From JAFGHJ01 sp964534175 (GTDB taxonomy: Bacteria; Hydrothermota; UBA3072), in the NCBI GenBank assembly GCA_964534175.1, contig CAZHNS010000004.1, forward strand, positions 1 to 64,000: a stretch of DNA of 64,000 nt, in the 5' to 3' direction. The first letter of the stretch is position 1. Each line of letters begins with the position of its first letter. Made by a program: the position numbers and the translations under genes. Under the pieces are notes generated by a model. The model was given only the letters and a program-made list of their open reading frames with translations. It had not been told where the DNA came from and made no database searches. This document shows positions 43,632 through 53,242 of this stretch, piece by piece.

Positions 43632-45632
43632 ATGAATAAGAAATATTTTTTACTCGTTTGTACTTTAATTGTATTTTTGTTACCGTTAGTTTCATCCGCG
43701 GATAACTCCATTAAAATCAATACCGAAAAAAGAGGTGAACCAATATCTAAATACATCTACGGTCAGTTCATCGAACATCTTGGAAAGTGTATATACGGCG
43801 GCCTGTGGGCTGAAATGATTAAGGACCGTAAATTCTATTACGAAATTAAAGACAAATTTGATCCCTGGGCTTATAGGAATGATCCTTACTGGGATACAGA
43901 CTATTATAGATATTTAAACGCTTCACCCTGGCAGGTAATGGGACCGAAAGGTACTGTAACAATGGGTTCCGATAATCCATATACGGGGGAACATTCTCCG
44001 GTTATCCATGGGAATAGAAGTAAATCAAAAACCGGTATAAAACAGTCATGGTTTACATTGAAGAAAGGTCAGAAATACGTAGGTAGAATAATTCTTGCAG
44101 GAGATAAAAAGTGCGCTCCTGTAACAGTACAACTTGTTCTGAAAAATGGTAAAACCTTATCTAAGAAGATTAAAAATATAACTTCGGAATATAAAGAATA
44201 TCCTCTGGAATTTGTTGCTCCTAAATCGTGCGGGGATTACGGGAATGTCGAGTTAGAGATATTCACTGAAAAAGAAGGGGATTTTAAAATCGGGACTATT
44301 TCACTGATGCCTGCAGATAACATAAAAGGATGGAGAGAAGATGTAGTTGGTCTATTAAAAGAACTGAACGCGCCTGTTTATCGATGGCCGGGGGGAAATT
44401 TTGTAAGCGGATACAACTGGAGAGACGGTGTCGGGAAGCGGCGCGATAAACGCCCGCCTCGAAAAAATCCCGCCTGGCAAGGAGTAGAATCCAATGATGT
44501 AGGAATACATGAGTATATGGAATTGATGGAGATGATAGACGCGGAACCATTCATAGCTGTAAATACCGGTCTGGGCACAATAGAAGAAGCCGCGGAAGAA
44601 GTAGAGTATTGCAATGGCTCTAAAGATGCATCCTTAGGAAAACTGCGGGCAAAAAACGGTCACCCTGAACCCTATAATATTAAATGGTGGGCGGTTGGAA
44701 ATGAGATGTACGGGAGCTGGCAGTTGGGAAATATGCCAATCGATGAATATACAAAAAAACATAATAAAGTAGTAAAAGCTATGAGAAAGGTGGATAAGAA
44801 TATCAAACCTATCGCTGTGGGCGAGGTAGGAGAATGGAGCCGGAAAATGATGGAAAACAGTTCCGATCATATGAGCCTTATCAGTGAACATATCTATGTG
44901 AAAGAAAAAGTAGATATACCCGAACATACAGCGCAGTTAGCAGAAGCCATCAGGGGAAAGGCAGACGCGCACAGGAAATACAGAAAAGAAATAAAAGGGC
45001 TTGCAGAGAAAGGCATAGATATCGCAATGGATGAATGGAATTACTGGTATGGTGATTATATTTACGGAGAACTGGGAGTTCGCTACTATATGAGAGATGC
45101 TCTCGGTGTCGCGAGAGCTCTCCACGAGTACTACAGAAATAGCGATATCATATTTATGGCTAACTATGCTCAAGCCGTGAATGTTATCGGTGCCGTAAAA
45201 ACAAACGATACAACTTCAACTTTTGCCGCAACCGGTATGGTTTTGAAGTTATACAGAAACAATTTTGGCTCTATTCCCGTCGAAATATCGGGTAATGCGG
45301 GAGATTTGGATATCTTTGCCGCTTTAACAAAAAATGAGGATTCAATAACCATTTCAGTTGTTAATCCCACTGAAAACGCTCAAAAATTAAATATAAATCT
45401 TCCTGAGGTCGGGAATAAATCGCAAGTGATAAAGTGGGAGATACATCATCCTAATCCTGCCGCATATAATGAACCCGACAGGAAACCTGAGGTGGATATA
45501 ACGGAAGAAAAGGTTAACATAGATCTGGATAATCTACCAATTAAAAAATATTCTATTACAGTATATAAAGTGCCCCTTCTTCGTGAAACAAAGGGTGTGA
45601 AAGATGAAGAGGAGGATTTCTTTGCTGATTAG
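43632..45632 (+). CDS. Secreted GH51 alpha-L-arabinofuranosidase
   Basis: A signal peptide (to VSSA) is followed by KRGEPISKYIYGQFIEHLGKCIYGGLWAEMI, typical of GH51. The acid/base Glu358 lies in WWAVGNEMYG and the nucleophile Glu468 in IAMDEWNYWYG. A beta-sandwich insert (about 100-230) resembles a carbohydrate-binding domain. The C-terminal beta-domain ends the protein at 666 residues. ATG 43632 is placed 5 nt after AAGGAG. It removes alpha-L-arabinofuranose side chains and complements the GH127 and GH3 enzymes. Direct repeats flank the gene. Confidence 0.92.
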   Translation: MNKKYFLLVCTLIVFLLPLVSSADNSIKINTEKRGEPISKYIYGQFIEHLGKCIYGGLWAEMIKDRKFYYEIKDKFDPWAYRNDPYWDTDYYRYLNASPWQVMGPKGTVTMGSDNPYTGEHSPVIHGNRSKSKTGIKQSWFTLKKGQKYVGRIILAGDKKCAPVTVQLVLKNGKTLSKKIKNITSEYKEYPLEFVAPKSCGDYGNVELEIFTEKEGDFKIGTISLMPADNIKGWREDVVGLLKELNAPVYRWPGGNFVSGYNWRDGVGKRRDKRPPRKNPAWQGVESNDVGIHEYMELMEMIDAEPFIAVNTGLGTIEEAAEEVEYCNGSKDASLGKLRAKNGHPEPYNIKWWAVGNEMYGSWQLGNMPIDEYTKKHNKVVKAMRKVDKNIKPIAVGEVGEWSRKMMENSSDHMSLISEHIYVKEKVDIPEHTAQLAEAIRGKADAHRKYRKEIKGLAEKGIDIAMDEWNYWYGDYIYGELGVRYYMRDALGVARALHEYYRNSDIIFMANYAQAVNVIGAVKTNDTTSTFAATGMVLKLYRNNFGSIPVEISGNAGDLDIFAALTKNEDSITISVVNPTENAQKLNINLPEVGNKSQVIKWEIHHPNPAAYNEPDRKPEVDITEEKVNIDLDNLPIKKYSITVYKVPLLRETKGVKDEEEDFFAD

Positions 45633-45652
45633 TGTAATTTGTTGTTAAAAAA

Positions 45653-45720
45653 GTTAGGATGTTAGGAGGTTAGGAGATTAAAACAATAAAAATTTAGTGT
45701 ATTTTGTGTGTTTCGTGGTT
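45653..45720. repeat. Direct repeat, right copy (flanks the GH51 gene)
   Basis: See 43513-43571. This copy has a small insertion (GGAGATTAAAAC) and lies between the convergent GH51 and outer-membrane-protein genes. Confidence 0.75.
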
Positions 45721-45735
45721 AAATAAAATTTTTCC

Positions 45736-46758
45736 TCAGAATTTTGCCTTAAGATAGCAATTTAATATGAAAGAACCTATACTTTCTGAGGAGAATTCGT
45801 CAATTCCTTCTCCCGACACAGGGAAATAAATACCGGTTAAAAAGTCCACCCCGTTAAGAACTTCGCTTTCTATATAGGCGGCAAGAAGAGCGCTCTCGTC
45901 ATCGAGATTAATAATGGAGCTTGCGCCTATACTTCTTCCCAGGGGGACAAAGTGAAAAGCATTTAAAAAAAGATAATTGTTACCACGAAGAGATAGTCCC
46001 TCTCTTGGAGATTGATACCTCTCTCCCCCGTTGTATAGATATTCAACCATAGTCATAAAGTTGCCGAAACTGTAGTCAAAACCGGTAGAACTGGTAATAT
46101 TAAAAGAATCCGTTTCTACAATTTCGAATAAAGTTTCATTAAATAAGGATATCCCTAAATCTCCTTTAAAGCCAAATCCAGGCAGAAAAGTTTCCCTCGC
46201 ACCATCATATAAGCCGATAATACTGTAGTCGAAAGAACCCAGATGGGAAGTAAAATTCAGAAGATGAGAGGAAGAAGAAAGCTCTGCTTCCGGTATACAT
46301 ACATATTCCAGAGAAGTCATGGGGGTGAGGAATTTCCTTAAAAGTACGCCGTCTATACCCTTATAAATAACACTTTGTTTGAAAAACTCCGGACCCAGAA
46401 AAACATTCAGAGGTTGGAAAAAATTTGTATAATGATACTGGGGTAAGAATCTTCCCAATGTTAGATGTATATCGAACAGGTTCGTTTCGAAGTTTAACCT
46501 CTGAATATCGAACTCTTCCAGAATAGACGTGTCAGGCTGGGTAAGTAGTGAGAAGGAAAGATTAGTTTCTAATTCAAAATCATCATTAGAAGGTTTGCGG
46601 AGTTTTAGATAAAAGAGGTTAAGGTCGTAGTACTGCCACTCTCCACCGCTACGGATAACCGCTAGATTGTTATAATAAGTTCCGTATGTATTAATCTCCG
46701 GATAAGCAAAAAATGGAATTGTCAGTAATCCTATAATGAGAGAACAAAGTTTTCTCAT
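45736..46758 (-). CDS. Putative outer-membrane beta-barrel protein of the ABC export operon
   Basis: The 340-residue protein has a signal peptide (MRKLCSLIIGLLTIPFFAYP) and many alternating strands (FDIHLTLGRFLPQYHYTN, NNYLFLNAFHFVPLG). It ends SFILNCYLKAKF, with a terminal Phe as in barrels. It overlaps the LolA-like gene by 4 bp. Being last in an operon of ABC exporter plus carrier-like protein suggests it is the outer-membrane end of that pathway. No closer family is known to me. Confidence 0.6.
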   Translation of the reverse strand: MRKLCSLIIGLLTIPFFAYPEINTYGTYYNNLAVIRSGGEWQYYDLNLFYLKLRKPSNDDFELETNLSFSLLTQPDTSILEEFDIQRLNFETNLFDIHLTLGRFLPQYHYTNFFQPLNVFLGPEFFKQSVIYKGIDGVLLRKFLTPMTSLEYVCIPEAELSSSSHLLNFTSHLGSFDYSIIGLYDGARETFLPGFGFKGDLGISLFNETLFEIVETDSFNITSSTGFDYSFGNFMTMVEYLYNGGERYQSPREGLSLRGNNYLFLNAFHFVPLGRSIGASSIINLDDESALLAAYIESEVLNGVDFLTGIYFPVSGEGIDEFSSESIGSFILNCYLKAKF

Positions 46759-47486
46759 TTTAAGAGATTCTTTCTAGAAAAAATTTCTTCCGGGATTTTA
46801 ACGTTTAATTCTAAATCTTTTAGCTCAAGCACAGTGGTAGAACCCTTTCGTAACTCGTCAGTCATTTTTACTTTAACAGGATAGTTTTTATCATTTATTT
46901 TTCTTGTCTCCAGTACTTCCGCACTTTTCATCAGTCTGCCGGATAGAGCGTAATATTCATATTTGTATGGGAGAAAATCATCTTTCCCCACCCATATTTT
47001 CTGTTTGGCATAAGGAGCGTCCTCTTTATCCGACTCCAAATTTAGAATATAACACATTTCGTCTCTGATTTTTTCTTCGCCCAGGAGACCTACCTCATAA
47101 ATCTCACTCAATTTATGGCTTTCCATCATGTCTTCAAAACTGAAATCGGAGCCCATTATACTCCTTTTAAGCAGATGCCCGGATATTTTTATTACATCAC
47201 CCTCTTCTGCAATCCACAGTTCATTTTCTATCTTTAAATACCTAACCCCTATATCTTCTCTGTTTGTAAACTCAACAAAAGCTTTTTCTTCACCTACCGC
47301 CCATCCTTTAAAAGTTTTTACAAAATTCCTATCTCCTTTATTTATTATGAATTCACCTGTATAAACCATTGTTTCCGCGTAAACGTTATCCTCTGATTTT
47401 TTTAGTATCTGCAGGGCTGTAAGTTCCGCGGCTCTAACAGGTATAAAACAAAGAAAAGAAAAGAAAAACAAAAGAAAATTCCTCAT
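46755..47486 (-). CDS. LolA-like outer-membrane lipoprotein-sorting protein
   Basis: The 243-residue protein has a signal peptide (to PVRA). It continues ELTALQILKKSEDNVYAETMVYTGEF, NELWIAEEGDVIKISGHLLKRSIMGSDFSFEDMM and KQKIWVGKDDFLPYKYEYY, the pattern of LolA/LolB-fold outer-membrane lipoprotein-sorting proteins. It probably carries a lipid or lipoprotein across the periplasm after the adjacent ABC transporter releases it. The gene lies 13 bp after permease 2. Confidence 0.82.
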   Translation of the reverse strand: MRNFLLFFFSFLCFIPVRAAELTALQILKKSEDNVYAETMVYTGEFIINKGDRNFVKTFKGWAVGEEKAFVEFTNREDIGVRYLKIENELWIAEEGDVIKISGHLLKRSIMGSDFSFEDMMESHKLSEIYEVGLLGEEKIRDEMCYILNLESDKEDAPYAKQKIWVGKDDFLPYKYEYYALSGRLMKSAEVLETRKINDKNYPVKVKMTDELRKGSTTVLELKDLELNVKIPEEIFSRKNLLK

Positions 47487-47499
47487 ATTAATCCTCCTT

Positions 47500-48735
47500 T
47501 TAGGTGGCTCTAAGTGCCCTGATGGGGTCGACTTTTACGGCTTTGAATGCCGGAATAGAGGCAAAAACAATGCTTACCAGGAATCCGAATACGAAACTAA
47601 ATATTACCGTTTGCCACTGTGCCCGGAGATAAATAACATTGGAAATATTCATGTCCGACAAGGTTTCTCCCCATAGAACGAGGGTATTAATACCCACTTT
47701 GGAAAAAACAAAGGAAACCAACCCACCGCTAAGCGAACCAAGTAAACTGCCGATGATACTTAAGATCCCGGCTTCCGTGATGAATAAGCTTAGAACTTCT
47801 CCCTGACTCATGCCCAGCGCGGTCAAAGCTCCGATCTCCCGTTCTCTTTCATAAACGGAAATCAAGATGGTATTTATTATAACGAAACTCGCGAGAAGGA
47901 GGAAGAAGAAATAGACCACGTTGTAAATTTGAGTAGCAATCCTTATCATATTAAAGTAATTCTCCTGATGTTCCCATGCCTTAGCTGTATACTCCGGAGG
48001 TAAAATCGCGTTGATTTCATCTTCCATTGCAAGACTCTTATCTATATCATCGAGTAAAATTAATATCTCGGATGTTCCGTCTCCCATCTTTACTAAATGT
48101 TGAACTTTCTCGATGGGAGCAACTAAGAGTCTTTCATCGAGACTTTTTATCCCATAAGAAAAAATTCCGGTTATTTCAAATGATTTAATAGATACAGAGT
48201 TATAAACGGTCGGGGATAAGAATGTTATTCTTTGCCCACTATCGGCATGAAGGGCGAATTTTTCAGCAAATCCCGAACCGACCAGAATACCTTTTGAATC
48301 AGAAGAAAGATATTCTCCTTCAATAATTTTTTCATGCATTACGTTAAATCTTTTTTCTTTTTCCGGGTCTATCCCGAGAAGCTGGCTGTAATAATTTTTC
48401 TCATTAATATTTAGCATTGCTGAAGTTTTAATACGAGGTGTCGCGAAATCAACTTCTGGGAGTTTTTCCAGCTGGTCAATGAGATCTCCGGCATCTTCTA
48501 TATAATATTCTAAAGGGTTAGTCTTTTCTTTTTCAAAATATTTCTTATGTGCTACTTTTACATGTCCCGTTTCGAGCATTATCACATTGTTTATAGTGTT
48601 ACCCCACAAACCACCAATGAAGGACTTAAACATTACCACAAGAAAAGTGGCAAAAAAGACAGCTGTAATAGTAAGAAAGGTTCTTCTTTTATTGCGGAAT
48701 ATATTCTTGAAAGCGAGTTTTATGATATGCTTCAT
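47500..48735 (-). CDS. FtsX/MacB-type ABC transporter permease (second)
   Basis: The 411-residue protein has one N-terminal membrane helix (RTFLTITAVFFATFLVVMF), a large periplasmic domain (about 45-270), and three C-terminal helices in an FtsX domain (VYEREREIGALTALGMSQGEVLSLF, then KAVKVDPIRALRAT). This is the LolC/LolE/MacB architecture. It overlaps the first permease gene by 4 bp. The two permeases differ in sequence, so they likely form a heterodimer. Confidence 0.88.
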   Translation of the reverse strand: MKHIIKLAFKNIFRNKRRTFLTITAVFFATFLVVMFKSFIGGLWGNTINNVIMLETGHVKVAHKKYFEKEKTNPLEYYIEDAGDLIDQLEKLPEVDFATPRIKTSAMLNINEKNYYSQLLGIDPEKEKRFNVMHEKIIEGEYLSSDSKGILVGSGFAEKFALHADSGQRITFLSPTVYNSVSIKSFEITGIFSYGIKSLDERLLVAPIEKVQHLVKMGDGTSEILILLDDIDKSLAMEDEINAILPPEYTAKAWEHQENYFNMIRIATQIYNVVYFFFLLLASFVIINTILISVYEREREIGALTALGMSQGEVLSLFITEAGILSIIGSLLGSLSGGLVSFVFSKVGINTLVLWGETLSDMNISNVIYLRAQWQTVIFSFVFGFLVSIVFASIPAFKAVKVDPIRALRAT

Positions 48736-49970
48736 CCGAATTTCCCCGCGCTTTTTAGAGTTTCAGAGATACTTCTCTTTAAAGCTCTTCTGGCTGGGAA
48801 TGTAGAGATAATGCTCGCCGATATGGTTGAAAATATCAACGCGGTTATCATCATGCCGGGGTCCCATTTTGAGCGAAAGACAGCGGAAACCCTGTATCCG
48901 TAACTTATGTCTCCCACGTAATTCGACATATCCCATCCGTATTGAATTAGATACCAGGTAACAATCGCTCCTAATATAAGCCCCAGAATTCCTCCCAGAA
49001 ATCCCATTGCTCCGGATTCAAATATAAAATTCAAAATTATTTCCTTGTTGGTCATTCCCATCGCCCGCATCATTCCTATTTCTCCCGTCCTTTCAAAAAC
49101 TGCCATGTTCATAGTGTTTACGATGCCAACCGTTATTATAATAAAAACCATCATGAGCATCATAGAAGACCCGCCCTTTTTCCCCTGACTGAGATCTATG
49201 TAATCTTGAGCCTGCTCCTGCCAGGTTCTAACTGTCATTCCTTCTATATTTATTTCTTTTTTAAGCTCCCGGGCGAGACTCTCTTCGTTTTGTCCCGCTT
49301 TAACGGCTATCAGATTTATATCTCCATTCATGGCAAGCAAATGATTTGCCCCGTCGAGAGAGATATAAAAAAATTTCTTGTTTAATTCAGGATTCGGAGT
49401 TTCAAACAGCGCGGTGACTTTAAAGGCATCCGCATTAGGTGTTCCACCTTTAGTGTCGACTTCAACAATAAGATATCCTCCGATGCCCACATTTAATAAT
49501 TCGGCTGTATTTTTACTTATCAATATCTCTCTGTTACTTCTGGGAAGATTGCCTTCATATACCATTTCATATAGCTCGTAAACTTTTTTATGCGATTCTG
49601 CTTCTATACCCATACCTATGAAGGGATAAGAGTCACCGGTAATTTCGTTTATTAAATTTGCCTTAAATTTTACCTCCGGAGTGTATTCTAAACCTTCCGC
49701 ATTTAGGATTTTTTCTATTTTGCCTCTTTCCTTAATAACTTCATCCACAGGAATGTAGTTTTCCTCTTCAAAAAATTCGGTATTCCCTATCTTCATAGAA
49801 GCGGTTTCATATTTCTTTAAGTTTCGAATAGTGGCTTCATCCGCCCACTCCAGCATTCCGCTAAAAAAAAGTAGGACGCAAATGCCGACAGCGAGGGAGA
49901 GGCATGTAAGGAAAGTTCTCTCTTTATATCTAAGAAGATTTTTCATGCCTAGTTTAAAAATGAATTTCAT
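48732..49970 (-). CDS. FtsX/MacB-type ABC transporter permease (first)
   Basis: It shares the architecture of its partner: an N-terminal helix (TFLTCLSLAVGICVLLFF), a periplasmic domain, and an FtsX domain with FERTGEIGMMRAMGMTNKEIILNFIFES. The insert and loops differ from the downstream permease. Start and stop overlap the neighbouring genes by 4 bp on both sides, giving a fully coupled ATPase-permease-permease set resembling LolCDE, which extracts lipoproteins from the inner membrane. Confidence 0.88.
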   Translation of the reverse strand: MKFIFKLGMKNLLRYKERTFLTCLSLAVGICVLLFFSGMLEWADEATIRNLKKYETASMKIGNTEFFEEENYIPVDEVIKERGKIEKILNAEGLEYTPEVKFKANLINEITGDSYPFIGMGIEAESHKKVYELYEMVYEGNLPRSNREILISKNTAELLNVGIGGYLIVEVDTKGGTPNADAFKVTALFETPNPELNKKFFYISLDGANHLLAMNGDINLIAVKAGQNEESLARELKKEINIEGMTVRTWQEQAQDYIDLSQGKKGGSSMMLMMVFIIITVGIVNTMNMAVFERTGEIGMMRAMGMTNKEIILNFIFESGAMGFLGGILGLILGAIVTWYLIQYGWDMSNYVGDISYGYRVSAVFRSKWDPGMMITALIFSTISASIISTFPARRALKRSISETLKSAGKFG

Positions 49971-50638
49971 TCTTGAATTTTCCCATCCCGTAGTTTTATG
50001 CGCCGCCTCGAATATTCCATCACCATCGGGTCATGGGTGGCAAACAGAAAGGTTATTTCTTCTTCCTTGTTCAGTTTTTTCATAAGCTTCATTATTTCTC
50101 CACCGGTACCGGAATCGAGATTAGCAGTTGGCTCATCGGCAAGAACAAGCACAGGGTCTTTAATAAGAGCCCGTGCGACAGCCACTCTCTGCTGCTGCCC
50201 TCCGGAAAGTGCTGCCGGTTTTCGTTCTTCCATACCCTTAAGTCCCACTTTCTCTAAAAGATTATATACTTTTTTCTTTATTTCCTTTTCCGAAATCCCC
50301 AGTAAATTGAGGGGAAAGGCAACGTTCTCGAAGGCTGTTAGAACGGGGATCAAATTGAACGTCTGGAACACAAACCCAATTTTTTCCCTTCTAAAAAGAG
50401 TTCGCTCTCTTTTGTTCAAATTACTCAGGTCTTTACCGTCAAAAAATATTGTTCCCGATGTTGGGGAATCAAGCGCTCCGATTAGATTAAAAAGAGTAGT
50501 CTTACCGCTTCCGGAAGGACCGGTAATCGCAGAAAATTCGCCGTTTTTTATCAGAAGAGAAACGCCGCGTAGAGCCTTTGTCTCGGTCTCTCCGGAAATA
50601 TAAACCTTACTTAAGTCTTTTGTTTTAATTAATTCCAT
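49967..50638 (-). CDS. ABC transporter ATP-binding protein (LolD/MacB-type)
   Basis: The 223-residue protein has Walker A GPSGSGKT, Q-loop FVFQTFNLIP, signature LSGGQQQR, Walker B VLVLADEP and the switch His in FATHDP. This is the short LolD-like subunit type. ATG 50638 (MELIKTKDLSKVY) with AGGGAG upstream is preferred over a TTG 6 nt earlier. It heads the five-gene operon from the promoter at 50687-50714. Confidence 0.92.
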   Translation of the reverse strand: MELIKTKDLSKVYISGETETKALRGVSLLIKNGEFSAITGPSGSGKTTLFNLIGALDSPTSGTIFFDGKDLSNLNKRERTLFRREKIGFVFQTFNLIPVLTAFENVAFPLNLLGISEKEIKKKVYNLLEKVGLKGMEERKPAALSGGQQQRVAVARALIKDPVLVLADEPTANLDSGTGGEIMKLMKKLNKEEEITFLFATHDPMVMEYSRRRIKLRDGKIQE

Positions 50639-50686
50639 AATCAATCTCCCTACACTCTATACGGATTAATCTTTTTTTATATTGTA

Positions 50687-50714
50687 ATTATCAGGGTATA
50701 ATTTAATTTGTCAA
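50687..50714 (-). promoter_or_regulatory. Promoter of the ABC export operon
   Basis: TTGACA (50714-50709), 16-bp spacer, GATAAT (50692-50687), with a leader of about 40 nt containing AGGGAG. Confidence 0.7.
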
Positions 50715-50750
50715 GGTGGTATATGACTTAAGCGGAAGTTTCCAAAAAAT

Positions 50751-50783
50751 AAAAAAGGCAGAGCGTACGGCTCTGCCTTTTTT
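50751..50783 (-). terminator. Rho-independent terminator of the beta-helix gene
   Basis: A perfect 14-bp stem (AAAAAAGGCAGAGC with GCTCTGCCTTTTTT) surrounds a 5-nt loop, 13 bp beyond the stop at 50796. A-tract and T-tract on both sides allow bidirectional action. Confidence 0.9.
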
Positions 50784-50795
50784 ATAATGTATTGC

Positions 50796-53189
50796 CTATC
50801 TTATCAATAAAACCTTATCTGTTTCAGTGAAGTTTTTCCCAACTGCTTCCATTTTGATGAAATAGACCCCTACTGGACTGCCTCTCATATCTATTTCTAT
50901 CGAATAAACTCCAGGCTTTTCTTCTTTTGAAATCTCTTTTATTATTTTTCCTGTTATATCGTACACGCTAAACCTGAGCGTGGATTCATCAGGTACAGTA
51001 TAGCTGATTTCCAGAAGATTGTTTGCTGTTATTCTTTTCGCATCAATCGAATAAACATCGGGTAGTTCGTCGAGCGGAACTCCTGAGGAAGTCGAAATCG
51101 TAAATAACGCGTCGCTTACGTCTGACGTACTTCCCGTCGAATCACTTACTCTTACGAGACAACTATCCGAAGGGTTATTAGGTATTGTCCAGGGATGAGT
51201 CCCGTCATCCGCGGTACTTGCGATTACGTCCGTCCAGGCTGAACCATTGTCGGTCGAATATTCGATTTTGACATTGCCGGTGATACCGGTGGATGTCCAG
51301 GTAATATTATACGTACTATCCACCTTTAAGTCTTCTCCGCCGTTGGGATATGTGACTGTAATCGAAGGAACCGATATGGTAAATACCGCGTCGCTTACGT
51401 CAGTCGGGCTTCCGTCTGTATCACTCACCCTTATGAGACAGCTATCCGAAGGAGTACTCGGTATTGTAGTGGAATGAGACCCGTCATCTGCGGTACTTGC
51501 GATTATGTCCGACCAGCTGGAACCATTGTCGGTCGAATATTCAATATGAACATTCCCGCTTGTTCCATTCGAATTCCAGGTAATGATCTGAGTGCTTCCC
51601 ACCAGGACGTTTTCGCCTCCGTTAGGGGAGACGACTGTAATATAAGTAAGCGCAGAATTCAAAGAGAATTCAGAAGAGTTGAGATTAAGATCGGTAGTTG
51701 TAGCAGTTATAGTATCGCCCGGATTAAGTCCGAAAACCGTAGCATTCCAATTGCCCGCTCCATCAGGAGTTGCTGTATAAAGATAGATTTCACCCTCTCC
51801 GTATCCGCTCGGATCGGGGTTTGCTTTAAAGATTTCTACTGCTGCGACCGTTGGATCTGTATCTATATCTAATCTGCCGTAGACTATAGTATTAGCGGCT
51901 GAATAAATGGCGCTGTCGATAACAGGAAAGTTCAAATCTTGATTTGCCGCGGCATCCGGGTCACTTAAATCATTCGATGTTACCCCGTCATCATCAAGAT
52001 CTATGCCAAGAAAGGAGGGCACTCCCTGTCCGTTATCGTAGATAGAGTTCATAGTTATTTGATTTCCATCCGTATTAGTGGTGCTGCTTGGGTGTTCCCA
52101 AACCATGACTCCACTACGGCCATTATGAGCGATAATATTGTTTGCTCCGATTATGTTGTGGGGAGCATAACCAAGTGTCCATACGGGAGCACCGTTACCA
52201 AAATAAATACCTATGCTAACCCCTTCTCTCCAATTGCCCATTGGTGTGTGGTTAACGTCAAGACCGATTGTGTTATTCATAACAATATTGTCGGTTGTAT
52301 ACCAATAAATCTCCTCCTCTGTATCTACATACCCTACTATACAGACTCCTTCAGTTCTGTTGTCAGAAATAAGATTGCTGTCCACAATATTATGATGGGC
52401 TGCCTCTCCAATATAAACACCGGTATGGTCATTCCCTAAGGGAGCCGTCCCCGTTATATCTGTCCCCAGATAATTCTTATAGACTATATTTGAATGATTA
52501 TCTCCCGGAGGGCAGCTGGAGATAGAAACTCCCTCCGCATAATTTCCCGAAGAAAGATTGTACTCCACTATATTACTGTTTGCAAACGTTGGCACTCCCG
52601 GAGGTACAACAATATTAACACCTGCCCAGGGGCTCAACATGTTCCAACCATTCCCACGATCAATAGTTCCTGTTGGATCAGTCCCAAGAAAATTACAATA
52701 AATACGATTGTTAAAAGTAATACCAGGAGTTCCCTCAATACGAATACCGTCCTGTTCGAAACTGTCTATTACTAATCCCTGAATTGTATTGTTAGGGGAA
52801 AGTATCCATAGCCCATGAGACAACCCTGCTGCTGAGCCATTAAGTTCGATTAGAAGAGTTGCTGTTGATGGGGGGTTGGCTCCGGGAGAGGCAGCTCCTC
52901 CCCCTTGAGTAAATCCATCTATAAAAGCACCTGCGCCATCCGTAAGTGGAGGGAGTTGAGAGAGAGGACGGATGGTTTGCACTCCAGTTCCGCTAATGTT
53001 AAAAACTATAGTGTCCAGTACACCACTATTAGCATTTGCCGCAGTGATAGCGGCACGCAAGCTGCCGGTACCAGCGTCCTTTAAGCTATCAACACTAAGA
53101 GTAGCTCCTTTTGAGTGGATAGGAGATAATAGTAGAGCAAAACAAATGATGAAGAAAAAAACGAAACTTAACATTCTGGTATTTTTCAC
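50796..53189 (-). CDS. Secreted beta-helix protein with two Ig-like repeats and T9SS-type sorting domain
   Basis: The GTG at 53189 with GGAGG at 6-nt spacing begins a signal peptide. The sequence SVDSLKDAGTGSLRAAITAANAN starts the CSLREA-like region seen at the head of beta-helix adhesins. Residues about 60-430 are parallel beta-helix. Two tandem about 85-residue Ig-like modules follow (each has SPNGGE or YPNGGE, IEYSTDNGS, IASTADDGS/T, PSDSCL). The last about 75 residues (LRFSVYDITGKIIKEISKEE to TDKVLLIR) are the sorting domain. It is likely a surface adhesin or glycan-binding protein. Confidence 0.88.
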   Translation of the reverse strand: MKNTRMLSFVFFFIICFALLLSPIHSKGATLSVDSLKDAGTGSLRAAITAANANSGVLDTIVFNISGTGVQTIRPLSQLPPLTDGAGAFIDGFTQGGGAASPGANPPSTATLLIELNGSAAGLSHGLWILSPNNTIQGLVIDSFEQDGIRIEGTPGITFNNRIYCNFLGTDPTGTIDRGNGWNMLSPWAGVNIVVPPGVPTFANSNIVEYNLSSGNYAEGVSISSCPPGDNHSNIVYKNYLGTDITGTAPLGNDHTGVYIGEAAHHNIVDSNLISDNRTEGVCIVGYVDTEEEIYWYTTDNIVMNNTIGLDVNHTPMGNWREGVSIGIYFGNGAPVWTLGYAPHNIIGANNIIAHNGRSGVMVWEHPSSTTNTDGNQITMNSIYDNGQGVPSFLGIDLDDDGVTSNDLSDPDAAANQDLNFPVIDSAIYSAANTIVYGRLDIDTDPTVAAVEIFKANPDPSGYGEGEIYLYTATPDGAGNWNATVFGLNPGDTITATTTDLNLNSSEFSLNSALTYITVVSPNGGENVLVGSTQIITWNSNGTSGNVHIEYSTDNGSSWSDIIASTADDGSHSTTIPSTPSDSCLIRVSDTDGSPTDVSDAVFTISVPSITVTYPNGGEDLKVDSTYNITWTSTGITGNVKIEYSTDNGSAWTDVIASTADDGTHPWTIPNNPSDSCLVRVSDSTGSTSDVSDALFTISTSSGVPLDELPDVYSIDAKRITANNLLEISYTVPDESTLRFSVYDITGKIIKEISKEEKPGVYSIEIDMRGSPVGVYFIKMEAVGKNFTETDKVLLIR
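51110..51622. repeat. Tandem about 256-bp coding repeat (Ig-like modules)
   Basis: Two adjacent segments (about 51110-51365 and 51366-51622) share long identical runs such as CATTGTCGGTCGAATATTC and GCGGTACTTGCGATTA. Their high DNA-level similarity indicates fairly recent duplication or gene conversion within the gene. Confidence 0.75.
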
Positions 53190-53213
53190 AATACACCTCC
53201 TTTTCTAATTAAC

Positions 53214-53242
53214 AGTATAAGGGAAACGGGACATAAAGTCAA
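53214..53242 (-). promoter_or_regulatory. Promoter of the beta-helix/Ig gene
   Basis: TTGACT (53242-53237), 17-bp spacer, TATACT (53219-53214), then a roughly 18-nt leader with GGAGG. Confidence 0.8.

Noticed and set aside
49998..50603. 201-codon frame antisense to the ABC ATPase
   Set aside because: The minus-strand frame carries all Walker and signature motifs; the plus-strand product is Ser/Arg-rich with no family pattern.
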